From Chitinophagaceae bacterium (GTDB taxonomy: Bacteria > Bacteroidota > Bacteroidia > Chitinophagales > Chitinophagaceae): DNA of 13,185 bases. The notes beneath the pieces were generated by a model. It was not told the DNA's origin. It ran no database searches and saw only the letters and a program-made list of their open reading frames with translations. The DNA lies in contig DMRT01000049.1 of assembly GCA_003455235.1 (NCBI GenBank), forward strand, positions 1 to 13,185, given 5' to 3'. Shown in pieces: positions 1 through 6,885 of the stretch (position 1 is the first letter of the stretch; each line of letters starts with the position of its first letter). The translations under genes were made by a program, and so were the position numbers.

Positions 1-116
1 CCATCATTGACCTTACCGGCGGCGACAGGAATCTGAAAAAAGTAGTCTTCGTTTATCACAGTATTCCTAACTGGAAGGGTGAAAAAGCTCATGTGGAATT
101 ATATGGGTTGAAATAA
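1..116 (+). CDS. 3' end of an unidentified plus-strand gene (partial)
   Basis: The reading frame starting at base 3 is open from the window edge to a TAA at 114-116 and gives the last 37 residues of a protein, ending in HVELYGLK. The tail alternates charged and hydrophobic residues (DLTGGDRNLKKVVFVYHS, then a PNWKGEKA turn), which suggests two beta strands closing a beta-sandwich domain. The pattern is loosely reminiscent of small secreted proteins of the DUF2541 (YaaI) type, but this is recollection and too little is visible to assign a family. A strong hairpin terminator lies 34 bases downstream, which supports this being a real gene end. Confidence 0.6.
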   Translation, partial: IIDLTGGDRNLKKVVFVYHSIPNWKGEKAHVELYGLK

Positions 117-150
117 AGACTTTTAGGCAATTTAATTTTTATAACCAGCC

Positions 151-185
151 AAAAGAGCAACGAATAAACAATCGTTGCTCTTTTT
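151..185. terminator. Strong two-way intrinsic terminator
   Basis: A perfect 13-bp inverted repeat (151-163 and 172-184, core AGAGCAACGA) encloses an 8-base loop. The plus-strand arm runs into TTTTT, and the minus-strand reading also ends in a T run. It sits between the end of the partial plus-strand gene (116) and the end of the convergent glgA gene (279), so it probably stops transcription from both sides. Confidence 0.85.
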
Positions 186-278
186 ATAACAAAAAATCAC
201 GCAGAATATTTTTCCGGAGGTTGAAGTATGCGACGCAAGGATGCGAAATAGAAATACCCTAGGCCGGCTCCAAAAAAA

Positions 279-1697
279 TCACTTCATACTCTCATACAAA
301 TTCAAATATTGTTTCACTGAATTTTCCCAACTATTATCAATGCCCATCATGCGCTGGCGCATCCATGTGAGGTGCTCTGCATTGTTGAAATATAAATCAA
401 TGGCGCGGCTGATGGCATGTGTAATATCGCCGGGCGACGCATGATTGAATCGAATGCCCCAGCCTTCAAAATCGCCGAAGTCAACCACCGTATCTTTCAA
501 TCCGCCGGTGCTGCGCACCATGGGCACTGTGCCATATTGCATCGCATACATTTGGTTAAGACCGCATGGTTCCACACGGCTCGGCATCAGCTAAAAATCG
601 GCGCCCGCATACATTACATGGCTCAGCTTTTCGTTGTAACCAATGTAGGTATTGTACTGACCTTTAAAGTGCGCTGTCAACTGGCTCAGCCGCCATTCCA
701 CATCGGGCTCGCCGCTGCCCAGAATTAAAAAGTTAGCAGCTTTATTTGTGCTGTACATACTGCTGAGGATTGCATCGGGCAAAACATCCGCAGCCTTCTC
801 GCCAACAAGCCTTCCTATAAAAACAATCAGCGGTTTTTCAATATCAAGATTAAATTGTTCGCACAATAATTTTTTGTTGGCAAGCTTGCCTTCATCCACA
901 TCATCTTTTCCAAAATGATTATCTATGTATGAATCGGTTTGCGGATCCCACACATCAGCATCAATGCCATTCAGTATGCCGCTACATTTACCTTTTTCAT
1001 ATTCAAACAATGCTTCCAAACCATTGCTGTTGTAGCGCAGTTCTTCCATATAACTCCAGCTTACGGTGGTTACTTTCCACGCATTTTTTACAGAAGCAGC
1101 CAGTGGGTTTATGGTGCCTGCCCATTCCAGCATGCCACGCTTCCATGCATCCCATCGCGGAATGTAAGATGATTTATCCCAGCCCATCCATCCCTGGTAC
1201 AGACCGTTGTGGATGGTAAGAATGGTGGGTACTGAAGCCAGGTGCCGGTAAGCAAAACAATGCCGCATCATAAACGGGATCTGGGCAGTGTGATGATCGT
1301 GCACATGCACCACATCGGGCCGGTGCTCCCAGTGACTGATCCAGTCCACCACCGCTATCTGGAAAGCTGTAAAGCGCTCGGGATCGTCGTCGTAGCTGTA
1401 AATGTTTTCCCGGTCGAGTAAACCGTAAATATCCACACAGTAAAGATCGAAACCCAGTTTATTCGTTTTCTCTTTGATGATGGTATAATCGAGGTAGCGG
1501 TCACTGAGCATAATCCCGCCTTTGTGTTCAACATTCCATTCGTTATCGTACAGGAATTTGGTCCGGTGCATCGGCACCACCACTTTGGCAATATGATTGG
1601 ATTGCTGCTGGTATTTTGGTAAGGTTCCCACCACATCTGCCAGTCCACCGGCCTTTGCATACGGATAGCATTCTGCACTCACGTGTATGATTTCCAT
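279..1697 (-). pseudogene. glgA: Glycogen synthase (GT5), interrupted by an in-frame TAG
   Basis: Glycogen/starch synthase transfers glucose from ADP-glucose (or another NDP-glucose) to the end of a growing alpha-1,4-glucan in the cytoplasm. The N-terminal half has the KAGGL substrate-binding motif at residues 15-19 and HVHDHHTAQ in the first Rossmann domain; the second domain begins around IVFIGRLVGEKAADVL. The frame is continuous from the ATG at 1695-1697 to the TGA at 279-281 except for a TAG at 591-593 (codon 369), in a stretch that reads GADF-stop-LMPSRVEPCGLNQ. Family members have a leucine or other hydrophobic residue there, so one TTG-to-TAG change explains it. Without the stop the protein would be about 472 residues, the usual length. 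The part beyond the stop holds the expected catalytic glutamate (E376 in EPCGL) and the STGGL loop (396-400), so the 368-residue product should be inactive unless the stop is read through. The downstream part is otherwise intact, suggesting a recent mutation or a sequence error. It is divergent from the sugar porter gene. Confidence 0.88.
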
Positions 1698-1816
1698 GCT
1701 GCTGTTTTAAACAATTAAACAATTGAATTTAGTAATGATTTTGCTGTAAACCAATTAAATTAAATTTTTCGTGCTGCTTAAATTATTTTACTTTCAGCCA
1801 TAAAATTTTTAACGAC

Positions 1817-3310
1817 ATGCAAACAGCACAAAAAGATTTATCATCCATTGAGGGAGTCACCTCCCAGAAGACGAGATGGGGTCAATTTGCGACCCTGATC
1901 AGCGTTTTCTTCTTTTGGGGTTTCGTGGCAGCGAGTAACGATGTTTTAATTCCGGTATTTAAGGAAAAGTTGCAGCTTTCCCAGGTACAGGCACAAATGG
2001 TTTCATTTGCTTTTTACGTTGCGTACTCAGTTGGTTCCATCCTCTATTTCATCATCAGCAAGGCCATGGGGCAGGACCTGCTTAACCGGATCGGTTACAA
2101 GAACGGTATCAGCGTGGGACTGATCATTTCAGCCATTGGTACCCTGTTGTTTATTCCTGCTGCCAGTTCAGAATCCTTCCTGCTTTTCATTTCCGGTTTA
2201 TTTGTGATTGGCCTTGGATTTTCGCTGCAGCAAACTGCAGCCAACCCGCTGGCCATTAACATGGGAAGTGCCAGTACCGGATCGCAACGCCTCAGCATGG
2301 CCGGCGGTATCAATAACCTCGGAACCACCATTGGCCCGCTGATCGTAAACCTGGCCATTTTCGGTTCCGTATCCGCCATCGCGGTAAGTTCATTAAGCGT
2401 GGTAAAAACACCTTACCTGGTATTGGGCGCTGCCTTTTTGGTGGTGGCGGCTATATTCTATTTCTCATCGGTACCCAACAAACTCGTAAGTAATACCGAA
2501 GAACTGGCAGAATCAAAGTCAAACTGGGTGGATCGTGGATCCCCGTTTAAATATCCCCAATTGGTATTGGGTATGATCGCCATCTTCGTATACGTAGGTG
2601 TTGAAGTGAGCACGGCCGCCAATCTCCCTGAATTCATGAAACAAAAACTGGGAACCCCCACCAGCGGATCGGCTCCCTACATTTCTCTTTTCTGGGCAAG
2701 TTTAATGATCGGCCGCTGGACCTCATCAGCCGGAGCTTTCGGTTTCAGCGAGGGCACAAAAAAAGTATTACAATTCCTGATGCCTTACCTGGCCTTTGGC
2801 GTATTCCTGCTGGTAAATGCAATTGCCAAACACGACCTTGAGGATTTCTATGTATATGCTTTGGTGATCATTGCCTTGATCATCGCAACACTGCTTAGTA
2901 AAGGAAACCCTGCCAGGCAGTTACTGATATTCAGCGCCTGCGGTATCATTGCATTGCTCGTCGTGATGTTCTCTCCCAATCACCAGATCAGCGTATATGC
3001 TATTTGCAGTGTGGGTTTATTCTGCTCTACTCTATGGCCTTGTATCTTCACCCTGTCCATCTCGGGCCTGGGTAAACATACCAGTGAAGGATCCAACTTC
3101 CTGATCTTTATGATCTGTGGTGGAGGTTTGGTGAGTCTTCTACAGGGGTACCTTTCAGCCGATCACCTGCTTGGCATCAGCATGTCTTATGTTGTAGGCA
3201 TCGGTTGCTTCCTTTACCTGGCTTACTATGCCGTCAGGTCAAAGGCCGAACTGAAGAACCAGGGCATTGACCTGGATGAACTGGCCGGCACCAAAGGTGG
3301 CGGACACTAA
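1817..3310 (+). CDS. FucP-family (FHS) sugar:H+ symporter, MFS
   Basis: This is a 497-residue major facilitator of the fucose/galactose/glucose:H+ symporter family, located in the inner membrane with about 12 helices. The first helix carries FFFWGFVAASNDVLIP, matching the FucP helix with its proton-linked aspartate (D42 here, D46 in E. coli FucP). GFSLQQTAANPLA at 135-147 matches the FucP segment around E135, but the glutamate is replaced by Q139. Later blocks include LFWASLMIGRW and the GLGKHTSEGSNFLIFMICGGG stretch near the C-terminus. The protein is somewhat longer than E. coli FucP (438). The sugar cannot be read directly; the following ROK kinase gene, 45 bases downstream, points to glucose or another hexose that needs phosphorylation after entry. 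The ATG at 1817 is the only sensible start ahead of the first helix, and no Shine-Dalgarno sequence is seen. Confidence 0.9.
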   Translation: MQTAQKDLSSIEGVTSQKTRWGQFATLISVFFFWGFVAASNDVLIPVFKEKLQLSQVQAQMVSFAFYVAYSVGSILYFIISKAMGQDLLNRIGYKNGISVGLIISAIGTLLFIPAASSESFLLFISGLFVIGLGFSLQQTAANPLAINMGSASTGSQRLSMAGGINNLGTTIGPLIVNLAIFGSVSAIAVSSLSVVKTPYLVLGAAFLVVAAIFYFSSVPNKLVSNTEELAESKSNWVDRGSPFKYPQLVLGMIAIFVYVGVEVSTAANLPEFMKQKLGTPTSGSAPYISLFWASLMIGRWTSSAGAFGFSEGTKKVLQFLMPYLAFGVFLLVNAIAKHDLEDFYVYALVIIALIIATLLSKGNPARQLLIFSACGIIALLVVMFSPNHQISVYAICSVGLFCSTLWPCIFTLSISGLGKHTSEGSNFLIFMICGGGLVSLLQGYLSADHLLGISMSYVVGIGCFLYLAYYAVRSKAELKNQGIDLDELAGTKGGGH

Positions 3311-3355
3311 ACCGGTCTGAATTCCGGCATTGTTTCAACATTAATTGCAAGTACA

Positions 3356-4318
3356 ATGGCAACAACAAAAAAGTTTGCTGTGGGCATTGATATCGGCGGA
3401 ACCACCACTAAATTCGGTATTGTGAACAGCACCGGTGAAATAGTGGAGCAGGACCGCATCCCCAGCAATGAACACGATATAGCAGAAGATTTTATAGAAG
3501 ACCTGCATAAAAAACTGATGCCCATGATCGAACGTTCGGGAGGCATCCAGCAGTTTGCAGGCATCGGCATCGGCGCTCCCAACGGCAATATCTATACGGG
3601 CACCATTGAATATGCACCTAACCTGAAATGGAAGGGCATCATTCCGCTGGCCGAGCTCACCCATAAAAAGTTCGGTCTGCCTACCCGGCTCACCAACGAT
3701 GCCAATGCAGCGGCCATGGGTGAAATGATGTATGGCGCCTGTAAAGACATGAAACATTTCATTACCATCACACTCGGAACCGGTGTAGGCAGCGGCATAG
3801 TGATTGATGGAAAGATTGTAGTGGGTCATGATGGATTTGCCGGCGAACTGGGGCATACCATCATCCGGCCGGGCGGAAGGCTGCACAAAAGCACCGGCAT
3901 GCGGGGCAGCCTCGAATCCTATGCCTCGGCAACCGGAGTACGGGAAACAGCCATTGAAATGCTCACCAAGCATCCCGAAGAGCCGAGCCTCCTACGCAAT
4001 TACAGCATCAACGACCTTACCAGTGAATCGGTATACGAATGCGCCATGCAGGGCGATAGCATCGCCAACAGCATCTTTGAATTTACGGGGCAGATACTGG
4101 GAGAATCGCTGGCCAATTTCATCATGTTCTCTTCACCGGAAGCGATTGTGCTATTTGGCGGGCTGACGAAGGCCGGGAACTTATTGCTCAACCCCACCCG
4201 CAGGCACATGGAGATGAACCTGCTTCCTATTTTCCAGAATAAAGTGAAACTGGTATTCAGCGAACTGAAAGAAGCCGATGCCGCCATCCTGGGTGCCAGT
4301 GCCCTGGTATGGGAATAA
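3356..4318 (+). CDS. ROK-family sugar kinase (likely glucokinase) lacking the zinc cysteines
   Basis: ROK kinases phosphorylate glucose or another hexose at O6 with ATP in the cytoplasm. The 320-residue protein has the N-terminal phosphate loop GIDIGGTTTKFG (10-21), the catalytic aspartate D115 in LTNDANAAA, the second phosphate loop GTGVGSG (141-147), and the sugar-binding ELGH (E164, H167) followed by SLE (E187). Most ROK proteins have a CxCGxxGC zinc motif just before the LE. Here the three cysteine positions are K178, T180 and S185 (KSTGMRGSLE), so the zinc site appears lost although the histidine H167 remains. No DNA-binding domain precedes the kinase fold, so it is an enzyme rather than an NagC-type repressor. 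It follows the sugar porter by 45 bases and probably shares its transcript, ending at the hairpin at 4333-4379. Other hexose specificities (fructose, N-acetylglucosamine) cannot be excluded. Confidence 0.88.
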   Translation: MATTKKFAVGIDIGGTTTKFGIVNSTGEIVEQDRIPSNEHDIAEDFIEDLHKKLMPMIERSGGIQQFAGIGIGAPNGNIYTGTIEYAPNLKWKGIIPLAELTHKKFGLPTRLTNDANAAAMGEMMYGACKDMKHFITITLGTGVGSGIVIDGKIVVGHDGFAGELGHTIIRPGGRLHKSTGMRGSLESYASATGVRETAIEMLTKHPEEPSLLRNYSINDLTSESVYECAMQGDSIANSIFEFTGQILGESLANFIMFSSPEAIVLFGGLTKAGNLLLNPTRRHMEMNLLPIFQNKVKLVFSELKEADAAILGASALVWE

Positions 4319-4332
4319 TGAGTTCAGCATCG

Positions 4333-4379
4333 AACTAATTAAAAAAGCCCCCAGTAATGAGGGCTTTTTAATTAGTTTA
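4333..4379. terminator. Two-way intrinsic terminator between the convergent ROK and DUF4382 genes
   Basis: A long inverted repeat has arms at 4333-4350 and 4361-4377 (AAAAGCCC / GGGCTTTT core, extended by AACTAATT / AATTAGTT), with one extra A in the left arm. The GC-rich tip and A/T flanks give a U tract on either strand. It lies 14 bases after the ROK stop codon and just beyond the stop of the minus-strand lipoprotein gene at 4388. Confidence 0.85.
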
Positions 4380-4387
4380 CATAGAAT

Positions 4388-4924
4388 TTATCTGACTCTT
4401 AAAACGGGCCTTAATTTGTAATCACCTGTTCCTTCCTTTTTAACAGAAAGAGCAGCATCAAAGTCAATAACAATGGTTTCGAGAGTTTCGTGTAGCTGCC
4501 TGTTCACTTTTATCTTCAACCCCGACTCTGAACCACTTGGAATGGTCAATGGATAAACCGCTCCAAGAGAATCAACGATTGTATTGTTGGGACCGAGTAT
4601 GAACCGGATTTCTTTCACCACCTGCAGCGGAAAGGCTCCGGTAGCCAGCAACGTATCCACCCCATTCTGGTAGTCCAGCAGGTTGTAGATGCCTGGGTAT
4701 GTATTCAATGTAACCCAGCCATTGTTACTAAGTGTGTCGTCGGAAAATTTCACCCGTACTTCCCTGATGTCAACATTCACTTCATCGAAGGGAACAGGTG
4801 CATCGGTAAGACGAACTTGCAGCGTAGAAGTGCCTCCCTGCCCGGTGCTATTTTTCTGGCAGGACGGCAAAACAATCAGAAAGCCCAAAAAGGCTGTTAC
4901 CAAGCTCAGGTACAACTTCTTCAT
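4388..4924 (-). CDS. DUF4382-domain lipoprotein
   Basis: This 178-residue protein starts with a lipoprotein signal sequence (MKKLYLSLVTAF... ending in the lipobox LPSC, lipidated cysteine C22), so it should be anchored in the outer or inner membrane and face the periplasm or surface. After a short GQGGTST linker, residues 34 to about 165 match the DUF4382 pattern: LQVRLTDAPVPFDEVNVDI at the start, a central VVKEIRFIL strand and a closing IVIDFDAALSV strand. DUF4382 is a beta-sandwich domain common in Bacteroidota lipoproteins and has no defined molecular function. The gene lies 47 bases after the stop of a possible micro-gene and downstream of the phosphodiester-glycosidase gene on the same strand. 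It may be cotranscribed with the micro-gene. Confidence 0.85.
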   Translation of the reverse strand: MKKLYLSLVTAFLGFLIVLPSCQKNSTGQGGTSTLQVRLTDAPVPFDEVNVDIREVRVKFSDDTLSNNGWVTLNTYPGIYNLLDYQNGVDTLLATGAFPLQVVKEIRFILGPNNTIVDSLGAVYPLTIPSGSESGLKIKVNRQLHETLETIVIDFDAALSVKKEGTGDYKLRPVLRVR

Positions 4925-4971
4925 AAATGTTTAGTTAATCGGCATTATCAATGCCGGAATCCGGATCGGGA

Positions 4972-5043
4972 TCAACTGTTATGGATAATTGCCACTACCA
5001 CTGCCACGAGGGATATGGATAATAAAAAGATCAGTTTTTTCAT
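4972..5043 (-). CDS. Possible micro-gene for a hydrophobic secreted or membrane peptide
   Basis: On the minus strand an ATG at 5041-5043 opens a 23-residue frame: MKKLIFLLSISLVAVVVAI followed by IHNS and a TGA. The MKK start and long hydrophobic core look like a signal peptide or a single membrane helix. Directly after it, but in another frame (4976 down to 4935), the sequence reads VDPDPDSGIDNAD and a stop, which looks like an acidic protein tail. The real gene may therefore be about 36 codons long with a frameshift near 4975, or it may be just the 23-residue peptide. The stretch from 4925 to 5138 holds no other gene. Confidence 0.35.
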   Translation of the reverse strand: MKKLIFLLSISLVAVVVAIIHNS

Positions 5044-5084
5044 AAAGATGTTTGTTTGTTACCTAAATGTTACTAAAAATCGTG

Positions 5085-5109
5085 CCAGTAATACAATAAT
5101 TATTACTGG
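5085..5109 (-). terminator. Hairpin downstream of the phosphodiester-glycosidase gene
   Basis: A perfect 9-bp inverted repeat (CCAGTAATA at 5085-5093, TATTACTGG at 5101-5109, 7-base loop) lies 30 bases beyond the stop of the minus-strand glycosidase gene. On the minus strand it is followed after CACGA by TTTTT, so it may be a weak intrinsic terminator. The stem is AT-rich and the T run is not adjacent, so an operator or mRNA-stability hairpin is also possible. Confidence 0.45.
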
Positions 5110-5138
5110 TTAATAAATGGGGAAAAAATGCGGAAAAA

Positions 5139-6140
5139 TCAGTTCCGGGAGATGAGAAAAACGGCTGGAACCGGGCGCTGGCCTTCTTTATCACTGGGTT
5201 TGATGGTTTCCTTTCCGTTCACCAGCAGGCAGCTGCTGCCACCGCCGTCGAGGTTCAGGGCCTCCACACAGCCCAATTCAATAAGCAGCCTCCCCTCCTG
5301 CTCCAGCGTGGCTCCTTCGGCGATGCCCGGGAAACGGCCCTGGATTACCATGATAATCAGGTCACCGGTGGAAGTATAACCCATACAGGTCCTGGGGTGC
5401 TTATCGTTGATGGCCTTCCCGGCGAATTTCAGTTCTTCGTTATTGCTGACACTCAGCTTTCCTTCCTGAACAATAACCGGACCTCCTCCGACAGCGGTCT
5501 TCATTTTCCATTTTGTTAGAAGAGATTCCTCATTTTTCATTGCTCCATACTTACTTAACACAGAAATAGTATTCCTTGATATTCTTTTATAAGGATAGGC
5601 TGCAACAGAATCTTTGTAAGGAGTATAGGTGTTTTGTCTTGCATACGCTGCTTTCAGGGTAGAATCAGTATAAACCCAGGCAATATCTGCTTTTCTTTTT
5701 TTGCTGATACCAATGGCGCTGGCCAGGGGGTGACGGTATTGAAAAGTATCCCTGCCCCTCATCGGAATTGAATGATTATTATAACCAACCAGGTTGCCTT
5801 CCTTTATCACCAGGTTCAGGTTCTGGTTTTTATCAAAGTTAAAAAAGGTACAGTTTACAAGCAGCAAGGGCTTATCGTTCTTCTCATAGAATTTAGAAGG
5901 TGTCAGCCTTCTTCCCAGTGTGGTATCAACTGTAAAAGCAATATTCCTGTCAGTAAGCCCTGCCCTTACATAATACGCAATAAATGGTTTCCCTTCCAGC
6001 GAATCGGTGGTTTTAAAAACATGCACAGACCCAGGCAGCGGACCGTACAATGAATCAACGTTTACCCATTTTACCTGGGTACAGGCCGTTGCCGGTAAAA
6101 GGGCAAACAACTGAACAAAAAACCGTTTACGGGTATTCAT
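5139..6140 (-). CDS. Secreted phosphodiester glycosidase (NAGPA/DUF2233 domain) protein
   Basis: The domain is named for the enzyme that removes N-acetylglucosamine from the mannose-6-phosphate tag in animals. Bacterial members are exported and thought to cleave sugar-phosphodiester bonds in envelope or extracellular glycans; the substrate here is unknown. The 333-residue protein has an N-terminal export signal ending in ATAC (C20), which could be a weak lipobox or a normal cleavage site. Domain landmarks in order are VNCTFFNF (95-102), AVGGGPVIVQEGK (216-228), HPRTCMGYT (248-256), IQGR (266-269) and ALNLDGGGSS (284-293) followed by LVNGK. The GGGP, HPR and NLDGGGS blocks are the family's usual conserved sites. 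The protein is essentially this one domain. A promoter-like pair at 6232-6262 precedes it with an inferred leader of about 85 bases. It is divergent from the small secreted protein gene at 6277. Confidence 0.88.
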   Translation of the reverse strand: MNTRKRFFVQLFALLPATACTQVKWVNVDSLYGPLPGSVHVFKTTDSLEGKPFIAYYVRAGLTDRNIAFTVDTTLGRRLTPSKFYEKNDKPLLLVNCTFFNFDKNQNLNLVIKEGNLVGYNNHSIPMRGRDTFQYRHPLASAIGISKKRKADIAWVYTDSTLKAAYARQNTYTPYKDSVAAYPYKRISRNTISVLSKYGAMKNEESLLTKWKMKTAVGGGPVIVQEGKLSVSNNEELKFAGKAINDKHPRTCMGYTSTGDLIIMVIQGRFPGIAEGATLEQEGRLLIELGCVEALNLDGGGSSCLLVNGKETIKPSDKEGQRPVPAVFLISRN

Positions 6141-6231
6141 ATGATGATCGTTAAATGCGGTTCACTCCTCTTTTTCTGCAGTCCACTCCTTTCTGCTATG
6201 AAGATATTATTATATCGGTTAGCCTTGTAAT

Positions 6232-6262
6232 CAAATTTAATCGCACTCATTTTTATAACCAA
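6232..6262 (-). promoter_or_regulatory. Bacteroidota-type promoter candidate for the phosphodiester-glycosidase gene
   Basis: On the minus strand TTG (6262-6260), a 20-base spacer and TAAATTTG (6239-6232) match the Bacteroidota -33/-7 consensus (TTTG or TTG, about 19-21 bases, TAnnTTTG). Transcription would begin near 6225, leaving a leader of about 85 bases. In the other direction TTG at 6225-6227 with a 19-base spacer to TCATTTTT at 6247-6254 is a poorer match that could serve the plus-strand gene at 6277. The two candidates overlap. Confidence 0.45.
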
Positions 6263-6276
6263 TTAAAATAATCGCC

Positions 6277-6834
6277 ATGAAAGTAAAATTGTTAATGATG
6301 GCCACCCTGCTGGCCACTGTTTTTTCTCCTGTACTTGCCCAGGATATACCCGCCGGCTTTGTAAAGGGATCCGTTACAACCGGGGATGGTTCGGTAAGCG
6401 AAGGATATATCAAAGACAATATCAAGAAATCGGCTTCGGTGGTTTTCATTGATGCAAAAGGTGCAAAGAAAACCTACAACGGCAGCCAGCTGAATGCCGT
6501 AAAAGTAGATGGCACCCCGTATATCTGTATCGGCGGTGATTTCTTTAAACCGCTCAGTACCGGCAAGATGAACTTTTTGCAAAAAGCCAGCAATGCATCC
6601 GGCAGCCTTACCTATAACGGTACTGAAGCCGTTGTAAACAATGGCACCGAAGGAAAAATCGGTGATTATTTTGTGTACGCCGGTAACAAGCTGAAACTGC
6701 TGAATAAAAAGACCCTGGAGGCATTCATCAATACCGACCTGGCCGTATGCGCCCCCGCCGTTGAAAAAGCAAAATCGGTGAACGGAGACATTGCCCGGCT
6801 GCAGGAAGCCGTTGATATTTTCAACAACAACTGA
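6277..6834 (+). CDS. Small secreted protein of unknown function
   Basis: This 185-residue protein has a clear signal peptide (MKVKLLMMATLLATVFSPVLA, cleavage expected before QDIP), so it should be periplasmic, outer-membrane attached or released. No named domain is recognised. The mature part reads like a Bacteroidota beta-rich secreted protein: TTGDGSVSEGYIKDN, then KGAKKTYNGSQLNAVKVDG, a central YNGTEAVVNNGTEGKIGDYFVYAGNKLKLL and a C-terminal segment with one cysteine (DLAVCAPAVEKAKSVNGDI) ending in an Asn-rich tail. The GxxxEGYIK and KTY-strand pattern suggests a small stress- or envelope-related beta domain, but this is only an impression. It lies 51 bases upstream of the histidine kinase gene on the same strand; no terminator is visible between them. 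Confidence 0.75.
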   Translation: MKVKLLMMATLLATVFSPVLAQDIPAGFVKGSVTTGDGSVSEGYIKDNIKKSASVVFIDAKGAKKTYNGSQLNAVKVDGTPYICIGGDFFKPLSTGKMNFLQKASNASGSLTYNGTEAVVNNGTEGKIGDYFVYAGNKLKLLNKKTLEAFINTDLAVCAPAVEKAKSVNGDIARLQEAVDIFNNN

Positions 6835-6885
6835 TCCCGCTGGTCCGATATCCTGTAAGCCCGGCCTATTTTATATCTTTACTGC

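Noticed and set aside
591..593. Genome-wide reassignment of TAG as a sense codon
   Set aside because: The prenyltransferase gene ends at a TAG (12937-12939) right before maf with a normal-looking C-terminus, and only one internal TAG is seen among about 13 genes.
1709..1724. Tandem AAACAATT repeat between glgA and the sugar porter gene
   Set aside because: Only two copies in AT-rich spacer DNA; too short to call an operator or repeat element.
3341..3973. 210-codon open frame antisense to the ROK kinase gene
   Set aside because: It is a by-product of the kinase gene's codon pattern on the other strand; its translation shows no coherent domain.
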